In this document: piece by piece, positions 44,687 through 54,992 of the stretch
Layout of the letters: each line of letters starts with the position of its first letter
Numbering within the stretch: position 1 is the stretch's first letter
Assembly: GCF_001297065.1 (NCBI RefSeq)
Contig: NZ_LHOX01000021.1
Coordinates: forward strand, 155,578-219,577
Direction of reading: 5' to 3'
Length of the DNA: 64,000 bases
DNA from: Enterococcus sp. RIT-PI-f
Lineage (GTDB): Bacteria; Bacillota; Bacilli; Lactobacillales; Enterococcaceae
Notes under the pieces: generated by a model
Databases searched by the model: none
Seen by the model: only the letters and a program-made list of their open reading frames with translations
Told to the model about the DNA's origin: nothing
Program-made: the position numbers and the translations under genes

Positions 44687-44736
44687 TTCCTATCTGAGGA
44701 ATGAAACATCTACCATTCAAAAGGTAAGAGGGAAGA

Positions 44737-45438
44737 ATGATGCAAAAACAAATAAGTAAGGGAACAAAAAATGAAGCGACATTGGTTGTCCATGAGAGTT
44801 TGCCCGTCGGCATCCTTCTCGCCATGGCAGGGGGCTTCTTAGATGCGTATACTTATCTCTTTCATGGCGAAGTCTTTGCCAGTATGCAATCGGGGAATGT
44901 CATTTTACTGGGGATCAATCTTTCAACGGGAAATGTTGCTCAAGCGATGCATTATGTGCCGCCGATCACATTGTTTTTGATTGGGATCATGGTGACCAAT
45001 TATTTGCAGCATCATTTTCCAACGGGAGGCTGGATCGTTTGGCAAAATGCGGCGCTGATTTTTGAAGCCATTGGCATTTTCATTTTAGGCTTCTTTGCCC
45101 AAAGTTTGCCCAATGTCATGGTCGATGCAGGCTTGTCTTTTTTTGCCGCCATCCAATATGCTGCCTATCGCAAGTTAGCTGGGATGCCTTATGCTACAAC
45201 GATGACCACTGGCAATTTGCGTTCGTTGGCCGACTACCTGTATCTGAGACTTTTTAAGAAAGATGCGACTGTGACACCGAAAATCATTTCGATTGCTTTG
45301 ATCATCGGCGGCTTTTTTCTAGGAGCGCTCTTGAGTAGTTTGCTAGGGACGATTATGTTCCATCGTACGATTTGGCTGGTGTCTGTGATTTTGATCGCGG
45401 TGTTGGCAATCACGGTGACGCGTCAAAATAGATATTAA
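44737..45438 (+). CDS. DUF1275 (YoaK-like) membrane protein
   Basis: 233 aa with about six membrane helices: LPVGILLAMAGGFLDAYTYLFHGEVFASMQSGNVILLGINL and the conserved MPYATTMTTGNLRSLADYLY identify DUF1275/YoaK. The family has no proven function; a transport role is often guessed. The site AGAGGGAAG precedes a double ATG. It ends in a terminator shared with the L,D-transpeptidase gene. Confidence 0.9.
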   Translation: MMQKQISKGTKNEATLVVHESLPVGILLAMAGGFLDAYTYLFHGEVFASMQSGNVILLGINLSTGNVAQAMHYVPPITLFLIGIMVTNYLQHHFPTGGWIVWQNAALIFEAIGIFILGFFAQSLPNVMVDAGLSFFAAIQYAAYRKLAGMPYATTMTTGNLRSLADYLYLRLFKKDATVTPKIISIALIIGGFFLGALLSSLLGTIMFHRTIWLVSVILIAVLAITVTRQNRY

Positions 45439-45471
45439 AAAAACTTTCGACAAAACGTCGAAAGTTTTTTT
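45437..45471. terminator. Bidirectional terminator between the DUF1275 gene and the L,D-transpeptidase gene
   Basis: ACTTTCGAC (45443-45451) and GTCGAAAGT (45457-45465) form a perfect stem with loop AAAAC, flanked by A-run and T-run. Confidence 0.94.
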
Positions 45472-45472
45472 G

Positions 45473-46870
45473 TTAAATCACGATAACAGGTGTACCCACT
45501 TCAACTTTACTATAAAGTTCTTTCATCACGCCTGGCGGGGTGTTGACACAGCCGTGAGAACCACGGGTCTTCCAAAGGTCGCCGCCGTACTCAGTTTGCC
45601 AGTCGGAATCATGGATCCCAACACCTGACCAATCGATTGGCATCCAGTAATCAACAGGAGACGCATAATCTTCACCGGTCAAAGTTGCATCTTCTTCTTT
45701 TTTCCAGACATAGAAGACACCAGTTGGGGTAGGGGTCTTTGGTTTCCCAGAAATAATATCTGTTTCTAAGACGACTTCGCCATCTTTGTAATACCACATA
45801 TGCTGATTTTTCAGATCGACTTCGATATACGTATTACCGAATAATGGCCCACTTGCATCAGCGCTGCCTTGTACAACTGGTGATCGGGTGAAGTCTTCCC
45901 CTGTTTTCAAAGCGTCGATCAACGCAGCAGTTTCGGTATCTGTTTGGATCGTCCAGCTCAGTGTTCCAACCGGAACAGTGACTTCCCCTTGCTTGGTACT
46001 ATTGAATGTTGACGAATTGGTGCTGGTATTGTATTTGTCACCTAGGTCACTGACATAAGATCGTACTTTGTCTTCATCGATCGTTGTTTCGCCCTCTTTA
46101 AAAGACAACCAGTCCATGATTGTATCCGTAGGGATCTGGAAGGTTGAACCATTGATCGAATAAGTCGCTGTGACTTGGGCGATTTTATTCAATGCATCCA
46201 TTTCTTTGGTCAAATCTGCATCATCTGAAGTGACTGTTGGTTTCGTTTCATACGCAGTCAAATCCAACTCTTTTTCACCACTAACGATCGCTTCTTGCAA
46301 ATCTGTCATAGCTTGATCAACATCGATGGCATCACCGACGACTTCTGGTTTGATCGTGAATCCATCTTCGCCTTTTTCTAAGGTCGCATCTGCAGATTTG
46401 GTCCGGTCTTCATTCAAGGTTTCTAATTCAGTTTGGATTTTTTTTGTTTCAGTGGTCAACGTGTCTTGATCAACAGACACATTGTCTAAGTCTTTTTCTT
46501 CCGCAGCGGATACATACGAGATCCCCCAGCGCCACTGATTCTGATCATCCTTCATCGATTGCAATTCATCGGTAAAGTCTGTTTGCAAACCGAACTGTGC
46601 CAGGTTAACGGTTTTCCATTCGCTATCTCCGTCTTTGATGGTGAAATCTTCTTGAGAATAACGATCATGCAGCAAGGTGTTGGCCTCGGCAACGGTTTTA
46701 TTGCTCATGTCGACGCCGTCTATTTTGGTGTTAGGCAAGAATCGTGTGGCATAATATGTACTCCGATAGGTATAACCGCCGGCAATCACTACAAGCAAAG
46801 CTGCTAAGACGATCAGAATGATCTTCTTCGTTTTGCTGTTTGTATTGCTATGTTTGTTCGAACGAGTCAT
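45473..46870 (-). CDS. L,D-transpeptidase (Ldt-fm-like)
   Basis: 465 aa, almost the same length as Ldt(fm) of Enterococcus faecium. A short basic N-terminus and one membrane helix (about 17-37) anchor it outside. Then come tandem peptidoglycan-binding type domains (about 50-330) and a YkuD catalytic domain (about 335-465) with the active-site Cys in SHGCVN (about 440) and the preceding His/Asp residues (GVGIHDSDW). It makes 3-3 peptidoglycan cross-links, which are insensitive to most beta-lactams except carbapenems. It has its own extended -10 promoter. Activity also depends on tetrapeptide supply from genes not seen here. Confidence 0.93.
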   Translation of the reverse strand: MTRSNKHSNTNSKTKKIILIVLAALLVVIAGGYTYRSTYYATRFLPNTKIDGVDMSNKTVAEANTLLHDRYSQEDFTIKDGDSEWKTVNLAQFGLQTDFTDELQSMKDDQNQWRWGISYVSAAEEKDLDNVSVDQDTLTTETKKIQTELETLNEDRTKSADATLEKGEDGFTIKPEVVGDAIDVDQAMTDLQEAIVSGEKELDLTAYETKPTVTSDDADLTKEMDALNKIAQVTATYSINGSTFQIPTDTIMDWLSFKEGETTIDEDKVRSYVSDLGDKYNTSTNSSTFNSTKQGEVTVPVGTLSWTIQTDTETAALIDALKTGEDFTRSPVVQGSADASGPLFGNTYIEVDLKNQHMWYYKDGEVVLETDIISGKPKTPTPTGVFYVWKKEEDATLTGEDYASPVDYWMPIDWSGVGIHDSDWQTEYGGDLWKTRGSHGCVNTPPGVMKELYSKVEVGTPVIVI

Positions 46871-46919
46871 TCAATTACTCCTTTTTTTCCATGTCATAAT
46901 AAACAATAAGAACGTTTAA

Positions 46920-46928
46920 ATAATACCA
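46920..46928 (-). promoter_or_regulatory. Extended -10 promoter of the L,D-transpeptidase gene
   Basis: On the - strand TGGTATTAT, an extended -10 element, about 50 bases before the start codon. The -35 (TTCGCT) is poor, as allowed with an extended -10. Confidence 0.6.
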
Positions 46929-47027
46929 TATTCTAGGATGAAAGCGAACTAGGCACATGAAAGTTTCTTGAAAAATAGAGAAATCTTAAACTATCTTAAA
47001 GTAAGTGCTTTGGTGGCCAGTTCATAG

Positions 47028-47064
47028 AAAAAAGCACGAGAGATACCAAAGTACCCCTCGTGCT
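47028..47064 (-). terminator. Rho-independent terminator after ldh
   Basis: AGCACGAG (47033-47040) and CTCGTGCT (47057-47064) form the stem; on the - strand it is followed by six T residues. Confidence 0.9.
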
Positions 47065-47085
47065 GAATCGCTTAGAGAGCAAAAT

Positions 47086-48105
<1,020 letters not shown>

Positions 48106-48110
48106 CTAAT

Positions 48111-48139
48111 ATCCTAACACTTCCAACAACATTTGTCAT
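48111..48139 (-). promoter_or_regulatory. Candidate sigma-A promoter of ldh
   Basis: On the - strand ATGACA, 17 bases, TAGGAT (+ strand ATCCTA 48111-48116 and TGTCAT 48134-48139), about 42 bases before the start codon. Confidence 0.55.
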
Positions 48140-48196
48140 GTGATTTGCACAACAATATTACACAAAATATTGCTGTTTTAGTTGTAAATGCTTTCT
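48138..48196. promoter_or_regulatory. Inverted repeats and cre-like site upstream of ldh
   Basis: The 356-base gap 48070-48425 holds, from left: the ldh promoter; an imperfect palindrome ATGTGATTTGCACAA (48138-48152) touching its -35; an exact repeat CAATATT-N6-AATATTG (48153-48172); and TGTAAATGCTTTCT (48183-48196), which fits the cre pattern with two mismatches. Redox (Rex-like) or CcpA control of ldh is plausible. Bases 48200-48290 are A/T-rich with nothing clear. Confidence 0.4.
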
Positions 48197-48296
48197 TTGT
48201 TATTACGTCAAAATCTTTATATATCAAGCTTTCATTAAGATTTGTTAAGAAAGATAAAAACTGAGCAAGAGAGCGTAACCATAACAGTCAGTTTTG

Positions 48297-48305
48297 TGTT
48301 ATAAT
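48297..48305 (+). promoter_or_regulatory. Extended -10 promoter of the pth operon
   Basis: TGTTATAAT is a full extended -10 element. No good -35 is seen. The transcript would begin near 48312, leaving a leader of about 110 bases before pth. Confidence 0.7.
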
Positions 48306-48320
48306 CAACTGGTAAGAACA

Positions 48321-48350
48321 ACTGGGCATATATTTGTGCCCAGTATTTTG
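48321..48350 (+). promoter_or_regulatory. Leader hairpin upstream of pth, possible attenuator
   Basis: ACTGGGCA (48321-48328) and TGCCCAGT (48337-48344) form a perfect 8-bp stem followed by ATTTTGTGTTT. It lies only about 10 bases after the predicted transcription start, so it could terminate the transcript early. Confidence 0.6.
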
Positions 48351-48425
48351 TGTTTGGCGCAAAAAAATTATAAAATAAACAAAATAGACTTGCAGATGAT
48401 GCGAATTAATGGAGTGTATGCCTAA

Positions 48426-48986
48426 ATGAAAATGATCGTTGGCTTGGGCAATCCCGGCAAAAAATATGAAAAAACAAAACATAATATCGGTTTTATGGTG
48501 GTGGATGCGTTAGCAAAAATGCACCAGACCTCATTCAAAGGATCGGCCTTTGAAGCAGAAGTGGCGACCTTTTTTTTAAACGGAGAAAAGATTTTGCTGG
48601 TCAAGCCGCAAACATTTATGAACGAATCTGGCCGTGCGGTAGGACCTTTGATGACATACTTCGGTGTTTACCCGGAAGAGTTGGTCGTTGTCTATGATGA
48701 CCTAGACTTGGCGTTAGGCAAAATCCGCTTACGGCAAAAAGGCAGCGCTGGCGGTCACAATGGTATCAAGAGTATTATCGCCCATTTAAATACGACAGTT
48801 TTTGACCGCATCAAAGTGGGGATTGATCGTCCTTTGCCTGGGCGAACAGTCGTGGATCATGTACTGAGTCCGTTTGGCAAGGATGATTTACCTATTGTTC
48901 TTGGTAGTATTGATCAGGCGGTTGATGCCAGTGTTGATTACTTGACCAACGGCGACTTTATTGCCACAATGAATCGATTTAATTAA
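48426..48986 (+). CDS. pth: Peptidyl-tRNA hydrolase
   Basis: 186 aa. MKMIVGLGNPGKKYEKTKHNIGFMVVDAL carries the conserved Asn and catalytic His; KPQTFMNESG and YDDLDLALGKIRLRQKGSAGGHNGIKSI complete the active site. It frees tRNA from dropped peptidyl-tRNAs. The site GGAG lies 11 bases from the ATG; a four-codon ATG-CCT-AAA-TGA frame (48418-48429) overlaps the start. It is followed by mfd, as in Bacillus and other enterococci. Confidence 0.97.
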   Translation: MKMIVGLGNPGKKYEKTKHNIGFMVVDALAKMHQTSFKGSAFEAEVATFFLNGEKILLVKPQTFMNESGRAVGPLMTYFGVYPEELVVVYDDLDLALGKIRLRQKGSAGGHNGIKSIIAHLNTTVFDRIKVGIDRPLPGRTVVDHVLSPFGKDDLPIVLGSIDQAVDASVDYLTNGDFIATMNRFN

Positions 48987-48996
48987 GGAGGCCAAA

Positions 48997-51900
48997 ATGG
49001 ACGTTATCGAATTAATCAATAAAGTACCGACTGTCGCTGCTTGGCATCAAGAACTGAAAGACCAAGCACCGCGGCAATTGCTGACGGGCTTGGCAGGATC
49101 TGCCAAAACGTTAGCCATTGCAGGCGCTTATCAGTCGTTTCATAAACAAGTCATCGTGGTGACACCTAATTTATACTACACCAATCAATTGGCAGAAGAT
49201 CTGCGTAATGTGATCGAAGACGTCTATGTTTTTCCAGTAGATGAAGTCTTATCTGCAGAAATGGCTTTTTCTTCTCCAGAAGCGCGAGAAGAAAGGGTGA
49301 CTGCCCTCAATGCCGTTGCACAAGGAAAAGCTGGTATTTACGTCTTGCCAGTTGCAGCCTTGAGAAAATATTTGCCTGCTAAAGAAACATGGCAAGCCAA
49401 CCGATTGCACTGGCGTGTCGGTGATGAGATCGAGTTAGATGCGCTGCCGCAGCAGTTGGTTTTGATGGGCTATGAACGCCAGTCAATGATTGGCAAACCT
49501 GGAGAATTCAGTATCCGCGGCAGTATTTTAGATATTTACCCTTTGAGTGCCGCTTATCCGATACGGATCGAGTTGTTCGATGTAGAAATCGACTCGATGC
49601 GTTCTTTCAACGTGGAAACACAACGCTCAGTTGAAGCTTTAGAAGAGGTGACGATCTTGCCGACTTCCGAACTCGTCTTCTCTGGGCAAGATCTAGCCGG
49701 GGGGCAAGTCCGCATCCAAGAATTACTGACCAAGAGATTGGCCGTTACCAAAGAGGAAGTGGACCGCAACTTCTTGCAGGATTATTTCGGTCAGTTAGCG
49801 GCGGAGTGGCAAGCAGGAATCCCCGGCGAAAATGCACGCTTTTATGCAGATCTTTTATATAGTAAGGAAACTGGGATTTTAGACTACTTCGCACCAGATG
49901 CGTTGCTGATGATTGATGATTATGCGCGTATTATGGAAACCAATCGTGAAATTGAACGCGAGGAAGCGGAATGGCACACCCAAAAGCTAGCCGAATTACG
50001 GGTCTTTTCCGAGCAGCGTTTCGGCATCGATGTGCACCAATTGATTCAAAAAGAAACTTTTGTGACAAGCTTTTTCTCGTTGTTCCAAAAAGGGATGGGC
50101 AATATCCGTTTTCAAGCGATCCACCAATTTCAATATCGGCCAATGCAGCAATTTTTCAGTCAAATGGGCTTGTTGAAAGTGGAAGTCGATCGCTGGGAGA
50201 AACAACAGCAAACGGTGATTTTCCTAGTCAGCGATCTAGAACGGGCCAAAAAGTTGGAACAAGATTTACGTGATCATGACATATATGCTGTCCAAACATC
50301 AAAAGAACGGCTCTTTACAGGTCGGACACAAATCGTGGTTGAGACGTTGCAAAGTGGTTTCGAAATGCCGCAAGACAAGCTAGTCGTCGTGACGGAAAAA
50401 GAGATCTTCCAAAAAATGAACAAAAAGCGGACCCGTCGCCAAAATGTCACCAATGCGGAACGCTTAAAGAGTTATAACGAATTGAAAGCCGGAGATTATG
50501 TGGTACATGCAAACCACGGAATCGGTAAATATATTGGCATGGAAACGTTAGAAGTCGATGGTGTCCATCAAGACTATATGACGATCCTTTATCAAAATGA
50601 AGATAAACTGTTCATTCCGGTCACGCAATTGAATCTTATTCAAAAGTATGTAGCATCAGAATCAAAAACACCAAAAATCAATAAACTCGGCGGCAGCGAA
50701 TGGGCAAAAACCAAACGCAAAGTCACTGCGAAAATTGAGGATATTGCAGATGATCTGATCTTGTTGTATGCCAAACGCGAATCAGAAAAAGGGTTTGCTT
50801 TTCAACCGGATGATGGCTATCAAAAAGAATTCGAAGATGCCTTTCCGTATTCAGAAACCGATGATCAGCTGCGGAGTACCGCAGAAATCAAACGAGACAT
50901 GGAAAAAGAAAAGCCAATGGATCGCTTGCTCGTAGGAGATGTTGGTTTCGGGAAAACAGAAGTCGCATTACGAGCGGCCTTTAAAGCCATCAAAGAAAGC
51001 AAACAAGTGGCCTTCCTTGTGCCAACGACGATTTTGGCGCAGCAACACTATGAAACCATGGTGGACCGTTTTGAAGGATTCCCAGTCAATGTCGGTGTCT
51101 TGAGCCGTTTTCGAACCAAAAAGCAGCAGAATGAAACCATCGAGCAAGTCAAGAAAGGCCAAGTGGATATTTTAGTTGGTACCCATCGGCTATTGTCAAA
51201 AGACGTAGTCTTTGCTGATCTAGGCTTATTGGTGATCGATGAAGAACAACGATTTGGCGTCAAACATAAAGAACGATTAAAACAGTTGCGCTCGCAAGTA
51301 GATGTTTTAACGCTGACCGCTACGCCGATCCCGCGTACTTTGCATATGTCGATGTTGGGGGTGCGTGATCTCTCTGTCATTGAAACACCGCCGGAAAATC
51401 GGTATCCGATCCAAACATACGTGATGGAAATGAACCCTGGGGCGGTTCGGGAAGCCATTCAACGAGAGATGGCACGTGGTGGTCAAGTCTTTTATCTGTA
51501 TAATCGTGTGGATACGATTGAACGAAAAGTAGAAGAACTTCAAGCCTTGGTTCCAGAAGCACGCATTGCGTATGCCCACGGACAAATGACAGAAATTCAA
51601 TTAGAAAACACACTCTTTGACTTTATTGAAGGTCAATTTGATGTCTTAGTCACGACCACGATCATTGAAACGGGTGTCGATATTCCGAATGCCAATACAT
51701 TGTTTGTGGAGAATGCCGACTATATGGGCTTATCGACCTTATATCAATTAAGGGGACGGGTCGGGCGCAGCAACCGTGTTGCTTATGCCTATTTTATGTA
51801 TGAACAACAAAAAGTCTTAAATGAAGTCAGTGAGAAGCGTTTGCAAGCCATCAAAGATTTTACCGAACTAGGTTCTGGATTTAAAATTGCCATGCGGGAT

Positions 51901-52515
51901 CTATCGATCCGCGGTGCGGGGAACTTGTTGGGTGCGCAGCAGCACGGCTTTATCGATGCGGTCGGTTTTGATATGTATTCACAAATGCTTTCAGAAGCGG
52001 TTTCCCGCAAGCAAGGCAAAAATGCCCAAACCGAAAAAACAACCGTCGAGATCGATCTCGGTATCGATGCCTACTTGCCAACAACTTATATTGAAGATGA
52101 ACGGCAAAAAATTGAAATCTACAAACGTATTCGTGAGTTGGATACCCAAGAAGCGGTGGATGAGTTGCAAGATGACTTGTTGGATCGTTTCGGCGAGTAC
52201 CCGACGGAAGTGGTTCATTTGCTGACTGTGGGTGAGATCAAGATGAACGGAGATCGTGCCTTGTTGGATACGATTCGCAAGCAACAGCAATCGATTCATT
52301 TTACCCTGAGCAAAGTGGGCACCAAGCAATATTCAGTAGAACAATTGTTTGAAGCGTTAAGCGCCACAAAACTTAAAGCTACTATGGGGGTTGAGCGAGA
52401 ACAGATGACGATCAAATTGCAGATTCCGCCAACAATGAAAGAAAGTGCTTGGTTATTAGAAGTACAAGACTTTGTCAAAGCGTTGCGAGAACAAAAGTAT
52501 CAAGCAGCAAACTAA
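48997..52515 (+). CDS. mfd: Transcription-repair coupling factor Mfd
   Basis: 1172 aa, normal length. UvrB-like N-terminal module (about 1-210), the RNA polymerase interaction (CarD-like) domain LKAGDYVVHANHGIGKYIGMETLEV...LFIPV (about 497-555), then the translocase with Walker A GDVGFGKTE (about 647-655), DEEQRFG (about 748-754), TATPIPRT and QLRGRVGRS, and a TRCF C-terminal domain. It removes stalled polymerase at lesions and recruits UvrA. Its stop is 18 bases before the next gene. Confidence 0.98.
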   Translation: MDVIELINKVPTVAAWHQELKDQAPRQLLTGLAGSAKTLAIAGAYQSFHKQVIVVTPNLYYTNQLAEDLRNVIEDVYVFPVDEVLSAEMAFSSPEAREERVTALNAVAQGKAGIYVLPVAALRKYLPAKETWQANRLHWRVGDEIELDALPQQLVLMGYERQSMIGKPGEFSIRGSILDIYPLSAAYPIRIELFDVEIDSMRSFNVETQRSVEALEEVTILPTSELVFSGQDLAGGQVRIQELLTKRLAVTKEEVDRNFLQDYFGQLAAEWQAGIPGENARFYADLLYSKETGILDYFAPDALLMIDDYARIMETNREIEREEAEWHTQKLAELRVFSEQRFGIDVHQLIQKETFVTSFFSLFQKGMGNIRFQAIHQFQYRPMQQFFSQMGLLKVEVDRWEKQQQTVIFLVSDLERAKKLEQDLRDHDIYAVQTSKERLFTGRTQIVVETLQSGFEMPQDKLVVVTEKEIFQKMNKKRTRRQNVTNAERLKSYNELKAGDYVVHANHGIGKYIGMETLEVDGVHQDYMTILYQNEDKLFIPVTQLNLIQKYVASESKTPKINKLGGSEWAKTKRKVTAKIEDIADDLILLYAKRESEKGFAFQPDDGYQKEFEDAFPYSETDDQLRSTAEIKRDMEKEKPMDRLLVGDVGFGKTEVALRAAFKAIKESKQVAFLVPTTILAQQHYETMVDRFEGFPVNVGVLSRFRTKKQQNETIEQVKKGQVDILVGTHRLLSKDVVFADLGLLVIDEEQRFGVKHKERLKQLRSQVDVLTLTATPIPRTLHMSMLGVRDLSVIETPPENRYPIQTYVMEMNPGAVREAIQREMARGGQVFYLYNRVDTIERKVEELQALVPEARIAYAHGQMTEIQLENTLFDFIEGQFDVLVTTTIIETGVDIPNANTLFVENADYMGLSTLYQLRGRVGRSNRVAYAYFMYEQQKVLNEVSEKRLQAIKDFTELGSGFKIAMRDLSIRGAGNLLGAQQHGFIDAVGFDMYSQMLSEAVSRKQGKNAQTEKTTVEIDLGIDAYLPTTYIEDERQKIEIYKRIRELDTQEAVDELQDDLLDRFGEYPTEVVHLLTVGEIKMNGDRALLDTIRKQQQSIHFTLSKVGTKQYSVEQLFEALSATKLKATMGVEREQMTIKLQIPPTMKESAWLLEVQDFVKALREQKYQAAN

Positions 52516-52533
52516 GGGAAAGGGTCCGATGAG

Positions 52534-54144
52534 ATGCCGAAATCACAATTGAAACGCACGATGGAAGGCGCATTTATTCTCACGATCGCATCGTTCATCG
52601 CGAAAATATTAAGTGCGATCTACCGTGTCCCTTTTCAGAATTTGGTGGGGGATGAAGGATTTTATGTCTATCAGCAAGTCTATCCGATCTATGGATTGGC
52701 GATGACGTTGGCCTTGTCAGGGCTGCCGCAATTTATCTCTCGGATCGTGGCGGAAGAAATCGATCCTCTGAAACGCAGAGAAAAACTACAGGTGATGATC
52801 CCTTACGTAATGTGGTCCGCTGTCGGTTTGTGGTTCGGCACCTTTGCCTTTGCCGGGCCTATCGCACAAGTCATGGGCGATCCGCAATTGGCCAATTTGA
52901 TCCGGGTGGTTTCTTTTACATTCTTGTTCGTGCCGCCGTTGACATTTTATCGCGGTATCTTTCAAGGCAATCTGCAAATGGTACCCACTGCTGTTTCGCA
53001 AGTGGTGGAACAGTTGTTGCGGGTAGGTGTGATCCTGTTTGCAGCGATGTGCTTCCAACGGTTTGGCTGGACGATTTATCAAACAGGCACCTTGGCAATG
53101 GCTGGGGCGTTGATAGGCGGACTTGCGGCATGGCGGATTTTAAGCTATTATAGTCGGCAAATCGAAGGTAAAACGATTTCACTGAGAATTAGCAGAAGCG
53201 ATGGCCTAAAGGCGGGTGAACTGCGGCAGCGATTTTTTCTGGAAGGTGGCCTGCTGACGGTCTATAGTGGTTTCTTGATTTTATTTCAGCTGATCGATTC
53301 TTTTTTGTTGACGAATGCCTTGGATGCTGGCGGTATGCCTGCACAAAGTGCCCGTATTGCTAAAGGGATCTATGATCGCGGCCAACCATTGGTTCAACTG
53401 GGATTGGTGATTGCGATGGCTTTAAGTTCAACGTTCTTGCCCACATTGACCAAATATATGACAGTCAGAAATCATAGACTTTTTGAGAAGTCGGCCAAGA
53501 TGTATTTACGGCTCACGATCGGAATTGCTTCGGCTTCCGCTGTCGGTTTGGCTATTTTGCTGCCCTATATCAATTTTGCGTTGTTTAAGGATGGATCAGG
53601 CAATACGACATTGGTCTTGTTTGTCTTTTCCGTGGCGTTGATGGCTGCGATCCAAGCCTATCAGAGTATCCAGCAAAGCCGGAATATCTTTCGTTTTGGA
53701 CTGATTGCCGCAGCGGTTGGCTTATTGACGAAAGGTGTATCAATGTGGCCGTTAACGGTCTATTTGGGTACAGCAGGTGCAAGTCTCAGTACATTGCTGG
53801 GCTTAGCGGCCACGCTTGCCTGTTTTGTCTGGTCAGAACACCGTGGGAAAGTAAGTAACTTGAATCAGTTCTGGTTTGAAGGCAATTATGGCAAGAAGTT
53901 GTTTGCTTGCTTAGCTGTGATGACGAGCGGATTGTTCTTGTATTATGCCGTTATCTCTATTTTGATCAACGGGACATTGGCACATCGCTGGCAGGCGTTT
54001 CTCTTTTGTATCGGTGGTGTGATCATCGGAGGGGGCATTTTTATCTTTACAGCGCTCAAAATCAATTTATTAACGATCAGAGAATGGCTGCTCGTCCCAT
54101 TCGGGAAAAAAATATTAAGAGGTGGAAAACATGAGATTAGATAA
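52534..54144 (+). CDS. MOP-superfamily flippase (YtgP/SpoVB/MurJ-like)
   Basis: 536 aa with about 14 membrane helices. [66 protein letters not shown] is the typical opening of YtgP/SpoVB-type proteins, which flip lipid-linked cell-wall precursors. It sits between mfd and rqcP, as spoVT/spoVB do in Bacillus. Lipid II is a likely cargo by analogy with YtgP; this is not shown. Its end overlaps rqcP by 14 bases. Confidence 0.9.
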   Translation: MPKSQLKRTMEGAFILTIASFIAKILSAIYRVPFQNLVGDEGFYVYQQVYPIYGLAMTLALSGLPQFISRIVAEEIDPLKRREKLQVMIPYVMWSAVGLWFGTFAFAGPIAQVMGDPQLANLIRVVSFTFLFVPPLTFYRGIFQGNLQMVPTAVSQVVEQLLRVGVILFAAMCFQRFGWTIYQTGTLAMAGALIGGLAAWRILSYYSRQIEGKTISLRISRSDGLKAGELRQRFFLEGGLLTVYSGFLILFQLIDSFLLTNALDAGGMPAQSARIAKGIYDRGQPLVQLGLVIAMALSSTFLPTLTKYMTVRNHRLFEKSAKMYLRLTIGIASASAVGLAILLPYINFALFKDGSGNTTLVLFVFSVALMAAIQAYQSIQQSRNIFRFGLIAAAVGLLTKGVSMWPLTVYLGTAGASLSTLLGLAATLACFVWSEHRGKVSNLNQFWFEGNYGKKLFACLAVMTSGLFLYYAVISILINGTLAHRWQAFLFCIGGVIIGGGIFIFTALKINLLTIREWLLVPFGKKILRGGKHEIR

Positions 54145-54397
54145 ATTCCTTAAAATTTCAAGAATCATCAAGCGTCGTTCAGTCGCGAAGGAAGTTGCGG
54201 ACAAAGGACGTATCCAAATCAACGGCAAACTAGCGAAGTCGAGTTCGGATGTCAAAGTAGGCGATACTGTGCGCATCCAGTTTGGCAATAAAGTCTTGGA
54301 AATCAAAGTTAGAGAATTGCACGAGTCAACCAAAAAAGATGACGCTGCCAAAATGTATGAGCTCATTTCAGAAGAAAGAATTTCAGAAAATGCTTGA
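54131..54397 (+). CDS. rqcP: RqcP/YabO family S4-domain protein
   Basis: 88 aa from ATG 54131 (site AAGAGGTGG); the GTG at 54122 lies in the site. The S4 RNA-binding domain is [60 protein letters not shown]. In Bacillus RqcP works with RqcH to add alanine tails to nascent chains on split 50S subunits. It is translationally tied to the flippase gene and located just before divIC, as in Bacillus. Confidence 0.95.
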   Translation: MRLDKFLKISRIIKRRSVAKEVADKGRIQINGKLAKSSSDVKVGDTVRIQFGNKVLEIKVRELHESTKKDDAAKMYELISEERISENA

Positions 54398-54416
54398 TTT
54401 TTACGGCATTTTCAGT

Positions 54417-54445
54417 TAGACAAGCCATGTGTATGTTGGTATAAT
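54417..54445 (+). promoter_or_regulatory. Sigma-A promoter of divIC
   Basis: TAGACA (54417-54422), 17 bases, TATAAT (54440-54445) with TGG extended -10. A strong promoter 36 bases before the divIC start. Confidence 0.85.
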
Positions 54446-54480
54446 GTAAAAAACAAGCGTAACGACGGGAGCGAGTTCAA

Positions 54481-54918
54481 TTGTCAAAAGATAAAAACAA
54501 AATAGAACTGCTGCAAACGGATTATGCAAAAGAAAAATTTGCGCAGTTTGAAAAAGAACGGCGTCAAGTTATTTTTCGCCGACGCCGACTCGCCGTTTTT
54601 TTCATCGCAGCATTGGCACTGTTTGCCATTGTCGGTATCCAGCTATTTAATGATCAAGTGCGATTGCAGAAGTTGAATGAATACAAGGCGGAAACGATCG
54701 CAAAACAAGAAGCTGCTGAAAAAGAAAACGCCGATTTAGCAAGAGATGTAGCTTTGTTGCAAGATGATGAATACGTGGCGAAATTAGCCCGCAGCCGTCT
54801 GTTCTACTCAAAGGACGACGAGAAGATTTATCCTGTTTTGCCGGATAGCAATGAAACAGACACAACAGGGGATGCGACTGAGGACAGTACCGAGTCGACA
54901 ACAGCATCACAAGATTAG
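54481..54918 (+). CDS. divIC: Septum formation protein DivIC (FtsB-like)
   Basis: 145 aa, TTG start behind GGGAGCGAG. A basic cytoplasmic segment (RRQVIFRRRR) is followed by one membrane helix (about 38-58), a coiled coil (about 60-100) and ARSRLFYSKDDEKIYPVLPD, the usual DivIC/FtsB tail. The last about 25 residues are Thr/Glu/Asp-rich. It forms the divisome subcomplex with FtsL and DivIB. Neighbours (rqcP upstream, S1 protein downstream) match the Bacillus yabO-divIC-yabR order. Confidence 0.94.
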   Translation: MSKDKNKIELLQTDYAKEKFAQFEKERRQVIFRRRRLAVFFIAALALFAIVGIQLFNDQVRLQKLNEYKAETIAKQEAAEKENADLARDVALLQDDEYVAKLARSRLFYSKDDEKIYPVLPDSNETDTTGDATEDSTESTTASQD

Positions 54919-54929
54919 CAAGGTTATAC

Positions 54930-54945
54930 CTACTCGATCGAGTAG
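54930..54945. repeat. Exact 16-bp palindrome between divIC and the S1 gene
   Basis: CTACTCGATCGAGTAG is a perfect palindrome 11 bases after the divIC stop, followed by TTTGAATGAATTT. It could be a weak terminator or a protein-binding site. Confidence 0.6.
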
Positions 54946-54992
54946 TTTGAATGAATTTCAAATGGGTTAAAATTAGGAGGAACATTTTTTAT

